In this document: piece by piece, positions 24,370 through 33,890 of the stretch
Numbering within the stretch: the first letter of the stretch is position 1
Layout: each line of letters begins with the position of its first letter
Assembly (NCBI GenBank): GCA_903853895.1
Contig: CAINUX010000142.1
Coordinates: 1-36,331 of the forward strand
Direction: 5' to 3'
DNA length: 36,331 bases
DNA from: an uncultured beta proteobacterium
Lineage (GTDB): Bacteria > Pseudomonadota > Gammaproteobacteria > Burkholderiales > Burkholderiaceae_C
Notes under the pieces: model-generated
Databases searched by the model: none
What the model was told of the DNA's origin: nothing
The model's input: only the letters and a program-made list of their open reading frames with translations
Program-made: the position numbers and the translations under genes

Positions 24370-27300
24370 ATGAACCTACGCTCCTTCTACCCCCAGTCAC
24401 TCAAGACCCGCGTCAGCCTGGCCGCCCTGGTCGTTTTCCTGCTCACCATCCTGCTGCTGGGCGCATATACCAGTCGCATGCTGCACAAGGACCTGGAACG
24501 TGAACTGGGCACACAACAGTTCTCCACCGTGTCACTGCTGGCGGCGCAGGTCGACCAGGAACTCGTTGACCGTTTGCGTGCATTGGAAAGTGCGACTTCC
24601 GAGATTAGCCCGGCAGTGCTGGCCAATACCTCCGCCGTGCAGGCCTATCTGGAGAATCGCCCGGTGCTGGGCCATCTGTTCAATGGCGGCGTCGCCGCGA
24701 CACGGTCCGATGGCACGGTGATTGCGGACTATCCTGCGGTGCCAGGCCGGCGGGGGGCCAGCACCACGGGCCGCGACTTCATGGTTGCCGCGCTCAAGGA
24801 AGGTAGATCCTCGGTCGGAGGTCCCGTGGCAATCCCGGAACTGAAAACGCCGATCGTCCACATCGCAGCGCCCATCCGTGATGCACAGGGAAAGGTGATC
24901 GGCATGTTGGTAGGCGCGATCAACCTGGGCCAATCCAATTTTCTGAACAAGATTACCGACAGCGCCTACGGCAAGACCGGCGGCTACATTCTTGCTGATG
25001 GGCCTAACAGGCTCAACATTGTCGCCACCGACAAAAGCCGCACTATGACGGCGCTGCCGGGCCCTGGGGTCTCCCCTGCGTTGGACCGTTTTGTGAAGGG
25101 GTACGAGGGAACTCAGGTTTACGTCAATACGCTCGGCGTCGAGGTGATGGTGTCGGCCAAGGGCATTCCTGCCGCGCAATGGACCCTGGTGGGCATTCTG
25201 CCCACCGAAGAAGCGTTTGCCGCGATTCACACCCAACAGCAACGCATGCTGTGGCTGGGTTTGCTGGCTGCACTACTGTCCGCGGTCCTGGTCTGGTGGC
25301 TCACCGCGCGCGTCGTCAAGCGCCAACTGGCGCCCATGCTGGCCACCACCCACACGCTGGACCGCCTGGCACAGCAGGGCCAGACACCCCAAGCCCTGCC
25401 AGTTACCAGCCAAGACGAAGTGGGAGAACTGATTGGCGGATTCAACCGGTTACTGGAAGTGATGCGGCACGATGCGGACCGCTGGCAATTTGCCATCGAA
25501 GGGGCCGGTGCAGGCGTGTGGGACTGGAACATCAAGACCGGCGAAGCAACCCTCTCTCGGCGCTGGAAGGAAATGATCGGCTACGCCGAGCATGAAATCG
25601 GCAATGACGCAACAGAATGGACCAGCCGGGTGCACCCGGATGACCTGCCCGGGGCCATGCAGGCTATCCAGGCACATATGGAGGGCAAAACCCTCTCTGC
25701 GGTGACTGAGTTTCGCATGCGCTGCAAAGATGGCCACTACCTCTGGATGCTGGGTCGCGGCATGGTGGTCAGCCACAGTGCCGACGGAAAACCCTTGCGA
25801 CTGGTGGGCACGCAAGAGGACGTCACCCAGCAGAAACAGGCCATGCAACTATTGGCGCACAGCGAGGCCCAGCTCTCGCTCGAGCTCACCCACGTGCGCC
25901 GCGCGCTGGACCAGCATGCCATCGTGGCCACCACCGACGTGCAGGGCCGCATCACCTCGCTCAATGACAAGTTTTGCGAGATCAGCGGCTATTCGCGTGA
26001 AGAGTTGCTGGGACAAGACCACAGCCTACTCAACTCGGGTACCCACCCCAAGGGTTTCTTCAAGGCCATGTACGGCACCATCGCGTCGGGCCAGGTCTGG
26101 CACGGCGAGATTTGCAACCGTGCCAAAGATGGCCACCTGTATTGGGTGCAGACCACCATCGCGCCTTCCATGGGCGACGACGGCAAGCCCAACCTGTATG
26201 TGGTGATTCGCGCCGACATCACGGCGCAAAAACTGGCTCAGATCACGCTCGCCGAGCGCGAAGAAATTTACCGCACCATCGTGACGCAAGCCAGTGACGG
26301 CATTGTGCTGATCGACGCACAAACACTAGCCTACGTTGAATTCAACGACGCGGCCTGCGACGCACTGGGCTACAGCCGTGAAGAGTATGCCGCCCTGACC
26401 CTGGCCGACATCCAGGGAGCGATGGATGCGCAGGCCACCGCCCAGGGCGTGACCACCATGCTGCAAGCGGGTTCCTACAGCTTTGATACGCAGCACCGGC
26501 ACAAGAACGGAACGCTGCGCCATGTTCACGTCAACTGCCGTGCGCTGTGGCGCTCCGGACGGCCCTACCTGGCGGGCATTGTGTCTGACATCACCGAGCG
26601 CAAAGCTGCCGAGCAGGAATTGCAGGACTACCGTGACCACCTGGAAGACCTGGTGCAACAAAAGACCGCAGAACTGCAGCGCGCCAATGCCATCGCCAAC
26701 GCAGCCAACCGCGCCAAGTCGGAATTCCTGGCCAACATGAGCCACGAAATCCGCACGCCCATGAACGGCGTCATAGGCATGGTCGACCTGATGCAGGAAA
26801 CCAGACTCGATGCCGAGCAACACCGCATGCTTCACACGATCGCGGAATCGTCCATGGCGTTGTTGACCATCCTCAACGACATCCTGGACTTCTCCAAAAT
26901 CGAAGCGGGGAAGTTGACGGTTGAAAGCATTCCCATGCCCTTGCGTGACGTGACGCAGGGGGTGGTGCAACTCATGAGTACCGCAGCCCAAACCAAGTCG
27001 ATTGAGCTGTCGGCGGTGGTCGACCCTACGCTGCCACAGTGGATACGCGGAGACCCCAACCGGCTGCGCCAGGTGTTGCTCAACCTGCTGGGCAACGCCC
27101 TCAAGTTCACGATCAACCAGCCAGAACGCCCCGCGCAAGTCACGCTGCATGTGGAGCGCTGCACGCGGGCCGATGGCGTTGCAGGCGTGCGCCTGCGGTT
27201 GCGGGACAACGGGATCGGCATGAGTGCAGAGACGGTGGCCAAACTATTTCAGCCTTTTACCCAAGCCGATGCCAGCACGGCACGCACGTTTGGCGGCACG

Positions 27301-28296
27301 GGGCTGGGGCTGTCGATCACCCAGGGCCTCGTGGAGCTGATGCAGGGGCGCATCAGCGTGACCAGCACGGCCGGAGTGGGTTCCGAATTTGTGGTCGAGT
27401 TGCCATTGCAGCCCTGCGCACCGGGCCAGCTGCAACCGCAACCGCGCTTACCAGTTCCGGCGCCGGCCCAGGCGTTAGTCGAACGGCGCGACCCCGCACA
27501 GCGCCCGGTTGCTCCCACCGTCGAAGAGGCCGTGCAAAGCCGGCGCCTGATCCTGCTGGCCGAGGACAACGAGACCAATCGCGACGTGATACACGAGCAG
27601 TTGCGCCTGCTGGGCTACGCCTGCGAGGTGGCGCAGGACGGCGCCGTTGCACTGCAGATGTGGCAGAGCAACCCCGGCCGCTACGCATTGCTGCTGAGCG
27701 ACTGCCACATGCCCCGCCTGGACGGCTTTGGATTGACCGAGGCAATTCGACAAACCGAGCCGCAAGGCACACATCTGCCCATCATCGCCATCACCGCCAA
27801 CGCCATGCAAGGCGAAGCCCAGCGTTGCCGCGAACGTGGCATGGACGACTATTTACCAAAGCCCCTGCGCATGAGCGAACTGGCTCCTATGCTGAGAAAA
27901 TGGCTGACCGAAGATGCCATGGTGGCCAGCAGCGTGGCAAGCCCGCAATGGACCGACTTACCCGTCTGGAACCCCTCCACACTGGCCACGCTGGTTGGTG
28001 ACAAACCCGCCATCCTCCGGCGACTGCTCGAAAAGTTCTTGCAAAGCGCAAAATTGCAGGTTGCCGAGATCGTCAATGCCTCGCAGGCAGACGGCACCCA
28101 CACCGTAGGCGATGTTGCCCACTCGCTCAAGTCGGCCGCCCGTTCGGTGGGCGCACTGGCCATGGGTGCAATCTGTCAAGACTTGGAGACCACCGCGAAA
28201 ACCAACGATGGACCCGCATGCGCGACCCTGGCACTGACATTGGAAACGAACTTTTTAGATACGGCCCAAGAAATCCGGAGTCACCTGGACCAGTGA
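24370..28296 (+). CDS. Hybrid sensor histidine kinase: dCACHE-HAMP-3xPAS-HisKA-HATPase-REC-HPt
   Basis: A 1308-residue phosphorelay kinase containing every relay stage. A membrane helix (about 16-36), a periplasmic dCACHE-like domain (about 45-285), a second helix (about 289-312) and HAMP (about 313-366) are followed by three PAS domains (about 370-500, 515-625, 636-745), a coiled coil (745-780), HisKA with H792 in [13 protein letters not shown], HATPase with NALKF (N909), DNGIGM and FGGTGLGL, a receiver with D1111 in [11 protein letters not shown], and a C-terminal HPt with H1251 in [15 protein letters not shown]. Signal input is probably a small extracytoplasmic molecule. The likely relay is H792 to D1111 to H1251 to an external receiver; the neighbour at 23850 is the obvious candidate. 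No strong ribosome site is seen before the ATG. Confidence 0.94.
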   Translation: MNLRSFYPQSLKTRVSLAALVVFLLTILLLGAYTSRMLHKDLERELGTQQFSTVSLLAAQVDQELVDRLRALESATSEISPAVLANTSAVQAYLENRPVLGHLFNGGVAATRSDGTVIADYPAVPGRRGASTTGRDFMVAALKEGRSSVGGPVAIPELKTPIVHIAAPIRDAQGKVIGMLVGAINLGQSNFLNKITDSAYGKTGGYILADGPNRLNIVATDKSRTMTALPGPGVSPALDRFVKGYEGTQVYVNTLGVEVMVSAKGIPAAQWTLVGILPTEEAFAAIHTQQQRMLWLGLLAALLSAVLVWWLTARVVKRQLAPMLATTHTLDRLAQQGQTPQALPVTSQDEVGELIGGFNRLLEVMRHDADRWQFAIEGAGAGVWDWNIKTGEATLSRRWKEMIGYAEHEIGNDATEWTSRVHPDDLPGAMQAIQAHMEGKTLSAVTEFRMRCKDGHYLWMLGRGMVVSHSADGKPLRLVGTQEDVTQQKQAMQLLAHSEAQLSLELTHVRRALDQHAIVATTDVQGRITSLNDKFCEISGYSREELLGQDHSLLNSGTHPKGFFKAMYGTIASGQVWHGEICNRAKDGHLYWVQTTIAPSMGDDGKPNLYVVIRADITAQKLAQITLAEREEIYRTIVTQASDGIVLIDAQTLAYVEFNDAACDALGYSREEYAALTLADIQGAMDAQATAQGVTTMLQAGSYSFDTQHRHKNGTLRHVHVNCRALWRSGRPYLAGIVSDITERKAAEQELQDYRDHLEDLVQQKTAELQRANAIANAANRAKSEFLANMSHEIRTPMNGVIGMVDLMQETRLDAEQHRMLHTIAESSMALLTILNDILDFSKIEAGKLTVESIPMPLRDVTQGVVQLMSTAAQTKSIELSAVVDPTLPQWIRGDPNRLRQVLLNLLGNALKFTINQPERPAQVTLHVERCTRADGVAGVRLRLRDNGIGMSAETVAKLFQPFTQADASTARTFGGTGLGLSITQGLVELMQGRISVTSTAGVGSEFVVELPLQPCAPGQLQPQPRLPVPAPAQALVERRDPAQRPVAPTVEEAVQSRRLILLAEDNETNRDVIHEQLRLLGYACEVAQDGAVALQMWQSNPGRYALLLSDCHMPRLDGFGLTEAIRQTEPQGTHLPIIAITANAMQGEAQRCRERGMDDYLPKPLRMSELAPMLRKWLTEDAMVASSVASPQWTDLPVWNPSTLATLVGDKPAILRRLLEKFLQSAKLQVAEIVNASQADGTHTVGDVAHSLKSAARSVGALAMGAICQDLETTAKTNDGPACATLALTLETNFLDTAQEIRSHLDQ

Positions 28297-28300
28297 AACG

Positions 28301-28320
28301 GCCCAGCGCACGCACTGGGC
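28301..28320 (+). terminator. Stem-loop after the hybrid kinase
   Basis: GCCCAG (28301-28306) pairs perfectly with CTGGGC (28315-28320) over an 8-base loop, 5 bases after the kinase stop. No T-run follows, so it may attenuate rather than stop transcription. Confidence 0.35.
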
Positions 28321-28352
28321 GAGGCTAAGGGCAAAAATCGGGTCTCTCTTCT

Positions 28353-28366
28353 GGCAATCGATTGCC
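28353..28366. promoter_or_regulatory. 14-bp perfect palindrome upstream of the SBP-GGDEF-EAL gene
   Basis: GGCAATCGATTGCC reads the same on both strands. It lies 64 bases before the ATG at 28431 in a 134-bp gap, a good position for a dimeric regulator's operator. GGGCAA (28329-28334) with TTGCCC (28362-28367) gives an alternative hairpin. Confidence 0.4.
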
Positions 28367-28430
28367 CGCAGCATGTCGTAAACCGCACTTGGGGCACAAT
28401 GACTGAACTGTCTTAGACCCGCGAAATGCA

Positions 28431-31001
28431 ATGATCCTCACCCACAGGTCTGTCCTCTCCCTGCAAGGTTGGCGGCGGGCGTCAACTGTGTGGCTGGTTG
28501 GTCTGGCGCTGGTCGCCACCGCAGCGTTGGCTGCGCCGCGTGAAGTGCGGGTGGGCGTCTACGAAAACGAGCCCAAGATCTTCATGGGTGCCAACGGCCA
28601 GCCCAGCGGCATTCTGGGCGACCTGCTCATCCAGGTGGCCCAACAGGAACACTGGACCCTGGTGCCTGTGCCCTGCGAGTGGCAGGCTTGCCTGGACGCA
28701 CTCAAGATCGGCACACTGGACCTGATGCCCGACGTGGCCATCACCGAACAGCGGGACACCCTGTTTGACTTTCACAAGATACCGGCGTTGCTAAGCTGGT
28801 CACAAATCTACAAACGCAGTGGCATCGCGATCAGCTCCGCGCTGGATCTGCAGGGCAAGCGCATTGCGGTGTTGTCGGGCTCCGTGCAGCAAACCTATCT
28901 TCTGGATTTGCTCAAGGGTTTTGGCATCCAGGCCGAGTTCATGGTCATCCAGTCACCAAAGGAAGGCTTTGCCCTGGTGCAGTCCGGCGGCGCGGATGTC
29001 GTCGCGGCCAATCGCTTCTTTGGAGACCTGCAAGCGCCCAAGTTTCAACTGGAGCCCACACCCATCCTGTTTCAGCCCGCGAAGCTGTTTTACGCCACCC
29101 CCGAAGGACGCAATGCCGATCTGCGCGGCGCCTTGGACACCCACCTGGACCGTTGGGGCTCCCAACCGGATTCGCCCTACCACGCTATTCTCAAACGCTG
29201 GATGCAGGCGCCGCCTAAATTCGCCATCCCAAACTCTGTCTGGTGGGCTTTGGGTGGCTTGGCCGGGGCGCTGTCTACCGCCATCGCCGCAAGCGTCTGG
29301 TTACGCCGCGAAGTCGCCAGAAAAACACGCAGCCTGCAGGCCAGCGAAGACAAATTGGCCACCATTCTCAACAGCGTGGAAGCCTACATCTATATCAAGG
29401 ACACCGCACTGCGCTACCAGTATGTCAACCGCAAGGTCGCCGAGCTCTTTGGCGCAACTGCCGATGCCATTGTGGGCAAGGCCGATTCCGACTTCTTTGA
29501 CACCGATACCGTCACCAGACTCGACGTCAACGATAGACGGGTGATTCAGGAGGGCATTCGCGTCGAGGCCGAGGAGGTGAACCGCAGTGCTGATGGCACA
29601 CAAACCCGAACCTATCTTTCGGTGAAGTTGCCTCTGCGCCGGGACGACGGCAGCATTTATGCGCTGTGTGGCATATCGACTGACATCACCCTGCACAAAC
29701 AGGCCGAAGAAGCCATCCACCAGCTAGCCTTCTTCGATCCGTTAACCAGGCTTCCCAACCGGCGCCTCCTGTTGGAACACCTTCACCAGGCGCTCAGCAG
29801 CAGCGAACGCAGCAAGGAATATGGTGCCCTGCTATTCATCGATGTGGACAATTTCAAGGATCTCAACGACACCATGGGGCACCACATCGGTGATCTGCTG
29901 CTGCAGCAGATGGCGCAGCGTCTTGGCGAATGCACACGCACGCAGGACAGTTTGGCTCGACAGGGTGGCGACGAGTTTGTTGTGATGCTGCAGGGCCTGG
30001 GGGCACAGGCCAATGAATCCGTGCAACAGGCCCGGATAGTGGCTGAGAAAGTGTCCCGCCGACTTGGCGAGCCCTATTCTCTGGACGGCAAGGATTTCCA
30101 GTCCAGCGTCAGCATCGGTGTGGCCATCTTTTTTGGCAACGAACAGAAGCAGGATGACCTGCTCAAACAGGCCGACTTGGCGATGTACCGTGCCAAGGCC
30201 GATGGCCGCAACCGGGTCAGCTTCTTCGATCCGAAAATGCAGGCACAGGTGGATGAGCGCATGGCTCTGGAGGCCGCCTTGCGAGATGGCCTGGCACTGG
30301 ACCAGTTCGTGTTGCACTACCAGCCCCAGTTGCGTGCTGACGGGTATCAGGTCGGCGCGGAGGCCCTGGCCCGCTGGAACCATCCGACACGCGGAATGGT
30401 CGCGCCCGGCGTATTCATTCCCGTGGCGGAGAGTTCGGGGCTCATTCTTCCTCTGGGTCGATGGATACTGGCCACCGCCTGCAGGCAGGCTGTGCGCTGG
30501 GCTGAAAACCCCGACACTGCGCACTGGCTGGTCGCCGTGAACGTCAGCGCCAGGCAATTCCGCCAGAGCGATTTTATTCAGGACGTGAAAGACGCCTTGC
30601 AGGACAGCGGTGCGCAAGGCACGCAACTCGAACTGGAGCTGACCGAAAGCCTGCTGGTCGACGATGTAGATGCGGTCGTCGAGAAAATGACGGCACTGAA
30701 GGCGCTCGGTGTGCATCTGTCGCTGGACGACTTTGGAACGGGCTATTCGTCGCTGAGCATGCTCAAAGCTCTGCCATTGGACCAGCTCAAGATTGACCAG
30801 TCGTTTGTGCGCGACTTGCTGGATGACGAGCAGGACCGCAGCATCGTACGCGCCATCCTGACCCTGGGTGAAAGCCTGGGTTTGCGGGTGATTGCCGAGG
30901 GTGTCGAAACCACCGAGCAACGAGACGTCTTGCTCAGTCTGGGATGTCAGTACATGCAAGGCTACCTGCTGGGCCGTCCAGCGCCAATTCCACAGAGTTG
31001 A
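28431..31001 (+). CDS. Periplasmic solute-binding-PAS-GGDEF-EAL cyclic-di-GMP enzyme
   Basis: An 856-residue membrane enzyme. A signal segment (about 1-34) precedes a type-3 bacterial solute-binding domain (about 35-260; REVRVGVYENEP, then GTLDLMPDVAITEQR and GKRIAVLSGSVQQ), the amino-acid-binding-protein fold used as a sensor. A membrane helix (about 268-290) links to PAS (about 302-420), GGDEF (512-516 intact, preceded by RTQD, an RxxD inhibitory site) and EAL (644-646, with [27 protein letters not shown] and AEGVET intact). The probable role is making or degrading cyclic di-GMP in response to a small extracytoplasmic ligand. It follows the hybrid kinase on the same strand. The ligand and net direction of activity are unknown. 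Confidence 0.93.
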   Translation: MILTHRSVLSLQGWRRASTVWLVGLALVATAALAAPREVRVGVYENEPKIFMGANGQPSGILGDLLIQVAQQEHWTLVPVPCEWQACLDALKIGTLDLMPDVAITEQRDTLFDFHKIPALLSWSQIYKRSGIAISSALDLQGKRIAVLSGSVQQTYLLDLLKGFGIQAEFMVIQSPKEGFALVQSGGADVVAANRFFGDLQAPKFQLEPTPILFQPAKLFYATPEGRNADLRGALDTHLDRWGSQPDSPYHAILKRWMQAPPKFAIPNSVWWALGGLAGALSTAIAASVWLRREVARKTRSLQASEDKLATILNSVEAYIYIKDTALRYQYVNRKVAELFGATADAIVGKADSDFFDTDTVTRLDVNDRRVIQEGIRVEAEEVNRSADGTQTRTYLSVKLPLRRDDGSIYALCGISTDITLHKQAEEAIHQLAFFDPLTRLPNRRLLLEHLHQALSSSERSKEYGALLFIDVDNFKDLNDTMGHHIGDLLLQQMAQRLGECTRTQDSLARQGGDEFVVMLQGLGAQANESVQQARIVAEKVSRRLGEPYSLDGKDFQSSVSIGVAIFFGNEQKQDDLLKQADLAMYRAKADGRNRVSFFDPKMQAQVDERMALEAALRDGLALDQFVLHYQPQLRADGYQVGAEALARWNHPTRGMVAPGVFIPVAESSGLILPLGRWILATACRQAVRWAENPDTAHWLVAVNVSARQFRQSDFIQDVKDALQDSGAQGTQLELELTESLLVDDVDAVVEKMTALKALGVHLSLDDFGTGYSSLSMLKALPLDQLKIDQSFVRDLLDDEQDRSIVRAILTLGESLGLRVIAEGVETTEQRDVLLSLGCQYMQGYLLGRPAPIPQS

Positions 31002-31053
31002 CCGCCAGCCCAAGTCTGACAAGACGACTAGCACTATCTATTCGTGATTCCAC

Positions 31054-31590
31054 ATGAGCCCGCACCAGCCACTCCACTGCCGCCCAGTTGAAGAAGGTGA
31101 TGACATTGAAGCGCTCACCATCCTCATCCGTTCGGCCTACGCGCCGCATGCGGCAAGCGGCCTGCGGTATTGGGCTACGCACCAGTCGGTTGAAGACACG
31201 GCCAAGCGCCTGGCGGCGGGCCACGGCTTCGTGGCCACATACGAAAGCTATGTGGTGGCAACTATCACCCTGCGTGAGGCCGAGCCTGACTCCCCGGTAC
31301 CACTGCTGCGCGAGCCTGGCACCTGGTCTTTCGGCCAATTTGCCGTTGCGCCAGCGCACAAAGGCAAGGGCTTTGGCCGCCAGATCCATGACTTCGCGTT
31401 GGCATTCGCCCACGCACACGGTTGCAGCCGCATGGCGTTGCACACGGCGCAACCGGCAACAGCGCTGATTGCGATGTACCGGTCCTGGGGCTACGAAGAG
31501 GCTGGCACCTGCGACTGGCGACCGCAAACCAACTATTTGAGTGTCCTGATGGCTGCTTCCAATGCCCAGCGCAATGGACCAGCTGCCTAA
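31054..31590 (+). CDS. GNAT family N-acetyltransferase
   Basis: A 178-residue GNAT protein. The acetyl-CoA pyrophosphate-binding motif is FAVAPAHKGKGFGRQI, followed by a conserved helix and MALHTAQPATALIAMYRSWGYEE, the typical final strand/helix. The N-terminal half (IEALTILIRSAYAPHA) is the variable acceptor-binding part. Its 3' end overlaps the TfoX-domain gene by 17-29 bases in another frame. The acceptor substrate is unknown. Confidence 0.9.
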   Translation: MSPHQPLHCRPVEEGDDIEALTILIRSAYAPHAASGLRYWATHQSVEDTAKRLAAGHGFVATYESYVVATITLREAEPDSPVPLLREPGTWSFGQFAVAPAHKGKGFGRQIHDFALAFAHAHGCSRMALHTAQPATALIAMYRSWGYEEAGTCDWRPQTNYLSVLMAASNAQRNGPAA

Positions 31591-31831
31591 TCTCGGGCCA
31601 AAGTCACAGGCCATGCTGATGGACGCCGGTATCACGTCCACGGATCAGCTCTTGCGCTTGGGAGCAGTGGCGGCGTTCGCACGGGTCAAGAAGTCCCATC
31701 CCAAGGCCAGCCTTAATCTGCTCTGGGCTCTGGAAGGTGCACTAACGGGTTTGCACTGGCAGGAGGTCGCCCGCGAACACCGGACCAGCTTGCTGCTGGC
31801 ACTTGAGCAGCATGAAAGGCACGGCGCCTGA
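31562..31831 (+). CDS. TfoX C-terminal domain protein
   Basis: An 85-89 residue protein consisting only of the TfoX/Sxy C-terminal domain, a helix-hairpin-helix-like fold: LPNLGPKSQAMLMDAGITSTDQLLRLGAVAAF, then SLNLLWALEGALTGLHW. Starts at ATG 31562 or 31574; both lie inside the GNAT frame, and the second gives the more usual N-terminus. TfoX is a competence regulator in some gammaproteobacteria, but lone C-domain proteins have no established role and often sit beside acetyltransferases. Confidence 0.8.
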   Translation: MPSAMDQLPNLGPKSQAMLMDAGITSTDQLLRLGAVAAFARVKKSHPKASLNLLWALEGALTGLHWQEVAREHRTSLLLALEQHERHGA

Positions 31832-31910
31832 CGCCCTGCGCGAACGGTGTCCCACATTGCCGGCTCCATGTCCTGCTTTGTGCGAGACAAACAGCAGCGT
31901 TTGCCCTAAA

Positions 31911-31923
31911 GTTGTGCCACAAC
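31911..31923. promoter_or_regulatory. Palindrome upstream of the BASS transporter
   Basis: GTTGTGCCACAAC has perfect 5-bp arms (GTTGT/ACAAC) around GCC, in the 159-bp gap before the transporter. It could be an operator or a small hairpin. Confidence 0.3.
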
Positions 31924-31952
31924 CGAGGATGGGCACGCTTGTCGGACACACA

Positions 31953-31968
31953 GTCTGGCAGACCAGAC
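31953..31968. promoter_or_regulatory. Inverted repeat next to the BASS transporter start
   Basis: GTCTGG (31953-31958) and CCAGAC (31963-31968) are a perfect 6-bp inverted repeat with a 4-base spacer, just before TATAAA (31972-31977) and the ribosome site AAAGAGGA. Its place fits a repressor site or a 5'-leader hairpin controlling the whole downstream cluster. Confidence 0.4.
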
Positions 31969-31990
31969 CTCTATAAAGAGGACACAACAC

Positions 31991-32920
31991 ATGGCACCTA
32001 TTGACCAGGTACACCTGAGCTTTAACCCGCAAACCCTGACCCTGCTCAACGCCGTGTTGGGCCTGGTGATGTTTGGCGTGGCATTGGAGCTCCGGGTCGA
32101 AGATTTCAAGACCGCCCTTCGCACGCCCAAGGCGCTGGCACTCGGGCTTCTGGGGCACCACATCCTGTTCCCGGCCATGACCTATGTGCTGGTGTCTATC
32201 CTGCGGCCCGAGCCCAGCATTGCATTGGGCATGATTCTGGTGTCGAGCTGCCCAGCCGGGCACATTTCCAATTTTCTGGTGCACCACTCCAAGGGCAACA
32301 CGGCGCTGTCGGTCAGCGTCAGCGCACTGTCCACGCTGGTTGCGCTGTTCATGACGCCGCTGAACTTTGCGTTCTGGGGCAATCTGCACCCCATCACGGC
32401 CGGCCTGATGAAGGAAGTGGCCATGAGTCCATGGGAGATGCTCGAAGTCATCGTCATGCTGCTGGGCGTGCCGCTGGTGCTGGGCATGTGGGTGGCCAAG
32501 CAGTTTCCGGCGTTTGCGCACAAGGTGCAAAAGCCCATGAAGATTTTGTCGTTCGTGATCCTGATCGCTTTCATCGGCGGCGCGCTGGCAGCCAACCTGA
32601 AGCACTTTCTGGACTACATCCAGCTGGTGGTGGGCGTGGTGTTCGTCCACAACCTGATGGCGTTGATCACCGGCTACGGCTTGTCCGCCGCCATTGGCCT
32701 GCCCGAGCGGGACCGCCGTGCCATCACGTTTGAGATGGGCATTCAGAACTCGGGGCTGGGCTTGATTTTGATCTTCAATTTCTTTGGCGGGCTGGGCGGC
32801 ATGGCCATCGTCACCGCGTGGTGGGGGATCTGGCACATCGTGGCGGGGCTGACGCTGGCCACCTACTGGAAGAACCGCCCGCCCCTGCCAGCCCATGGTG
32901 ATTCCGGGGCCAGGCGATGA
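31991..32920 (+). CDS. Bile acid:sodium symporter (BASS) family transporter
   Basis: A 309-residue inner-membrane protein with about nine to ten hydrophobic helices. Characteristic BASS segments are GLVMFGVALELRVEDFK, LVSSCPAGHISNFLVHHSKGN (a sodium-site region) and FEMGIQNSGLGLIL, the crossing-helix motif. AAAGAGGA is about 8 bases before the ATG. Family members take up organic anions (bile acids, pyruvate, pantothenate and others) with sodium. The stop overlaps the ATG of the next gene (ATGA), so it is the first gene of a coupled cluster of oxidoreductases, suggesting uptake of the cluster's substrate. Confidence 0.92.
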   Translation: MAPIDQVHLSFNPQTLTLLNAVLGLVMFGVALELRVEDFKTALRTPKALALGLLGHHILFPAMTYVLVSILRPEPSIALGMILVSSCPAGHISNFLVHHSKGNTALSVSVSALSTLVALFMTPLNFAFWGNLHPITAGLMKEVAMSPWEMLEVIVMLLGVPLVLGMWVAKQFPAFAHKVQKPMKILSFVILIAFIGGALAANLKHFLDYIQLVVGVVFVHNLMALITGYGLSAAIGLPERDRRAITFEMGIQNSGLGLILIFNFFGGLGGMAIVTAWWGIWHIVAGLTLATYWKNRPPLPAHGDSGARR

Positions 32921-33888
32921 GCCGGGTCCTGATCACCGGCGGTGGCGGCTACCTGGGCAGCCAGCTGGTCGCGCGCCTGGCCGCCCTGCCCGATGGCCAG
33001 CGCCCTGAAGTGATTGTGTCGCACGACATCCGCGAACCCAAGACGCGCCTTTTGAATGTGGAATACGCCGTCGCCGACATCCGTGCCGATGAGAGGTCCG
33101 ACATCATTGGCAAGCACCGCATCGATGTGGTGGTGCACCTGGCGTCCATCGTCACACCGGGCAAAGGCAGCAACCGTGCATTTGAGTACGACGTGGATGT
33201 GAATGGCACGCGCAATGTGCTCAAAGCCTGCGTGCGCCATGGTGTCAAACGCATCGTGGTGTCCAGCAGCGGTGCGGCCTATGGCTACCACGCGGACAAC
33301 GCGCCCTGGTTGACCGAAGACATGCCGGTGCGCGGCAACGAGGTGTTTGCCTATTCGCACCACAAGCGGATCGTGGAAGAGATGCTGGCTGCCTACCGTA
33401 AAGACCACCCGGCACTGGAGCAAGTCGTGCTGCGCATTGGCACCATCCTTGGCCCAACCGTGCACAACCAGATCACCGATATGTTCGAAAAGCCGCGTCT
33501 GCTGGCCATTCAAGGCTCGGACAGCCCGTTCGTCTTCATCTGGGACCAGGACGTGGTCGGCATCATCCTGCGCGCTATTGAGCATGGGCCTGCCGGCATC
33601 TACAACGTGGCCGGCGATGGTGCACTGACCATCCACGAAATTGCCCAACGCCTTGGCAAGAAAACCCGGCGCCTGCCCGCGTGGTTATTGCGTGGCGCGC
33701 TATCAATTCTGAAGCCCCTGGGCCTGACCCAATACGGCCCGGAGCAACTGGACTTTTTGCGTTACCGACCGGTGCTGCTCAATACCCGGCTCAAAACCGT
33801 GTTTGGCTACACGCCAACCTACACCTCGGCTGAGGTGTTCGACCTCTATCGCACCGCGCGTGAGCAACAGCGCGCCGTGGCGAAGTGA
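32917..33888 (+). CDS. NAD-dependent epimerase/dehydratase-type (extended SDR) oxidoreductase
   Basis: A 323-residue Rossmann enzyme of the extended SDR class. The nucleotide motif is LITGGGGYLGS (about 5-15), HLASIVTPG the second strand, VVVSSSGAAYG precedes the catalytic pair in YSHHK (Tyr and Lys), and LRIGTILGP and the C-terminal substrate lobe follow. Family members reduce or epimerise nucleotide sugars, sterols or other alcohols; nothing here is sugar-specific. It overlaps the transporter by 4 bases and is followed by a second SDR two bases beyond its stop. It contains a short repeat copy at 33699-33715. Confidence 0.9.
   Translation: MSRVLITGGGGYLGSQLVARLAALPDGQRPEVIVSHDIREPKTRLLNVEYAVADIRADERSDIIGKHRIDVVVHLASIVTPGKGSNRAFEYDVDVNGTRNVLKACVRHGVKRIVVSSSGAAYGYHADNAPWLTEDMPVRGNEVFAYSHHKRIVEEMLAAYRKDHPALEQVVLRIGTILGPTVHNQITDMFEKPRLLAIQGSDSPFVFIWDQDVVGIILRAIEHGPAGIYNVAGDGALTIHEIAQRLGKKTRRLPAWLLRGALSILKPLGLTQYGPEQLDFLRYRPVLLNTRLKTVFGYTPTYTSAEVFDLYRTAREQQRAVAK
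33699..33715. repeat. Short interspersed repeat inside the extended SDR gene
   Basis: GCTATCAATTCTGAAGC matches the 17-mer in dinB (14966) at 14 of 17 positions and lies in the coding sequence near the end of the gene (residues about 262-267, in ALSILKP). Confidence 0.4.
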
Positions 33889-33890
33889 CA

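Noticed and set aside
28426..28434. Two-codon upstream frame ATGCAATGA overlapping the SBP-GGDEF-EAL start
   Set aside because: Could be a minimal leader frame, but there is no ribosome site for it and such a short match is expected by chance.
31742..32896. 384-residue minus-strand open frame
   Set aside because: Antisense to the BASS transporter; His/Gln-rich shadow translation.
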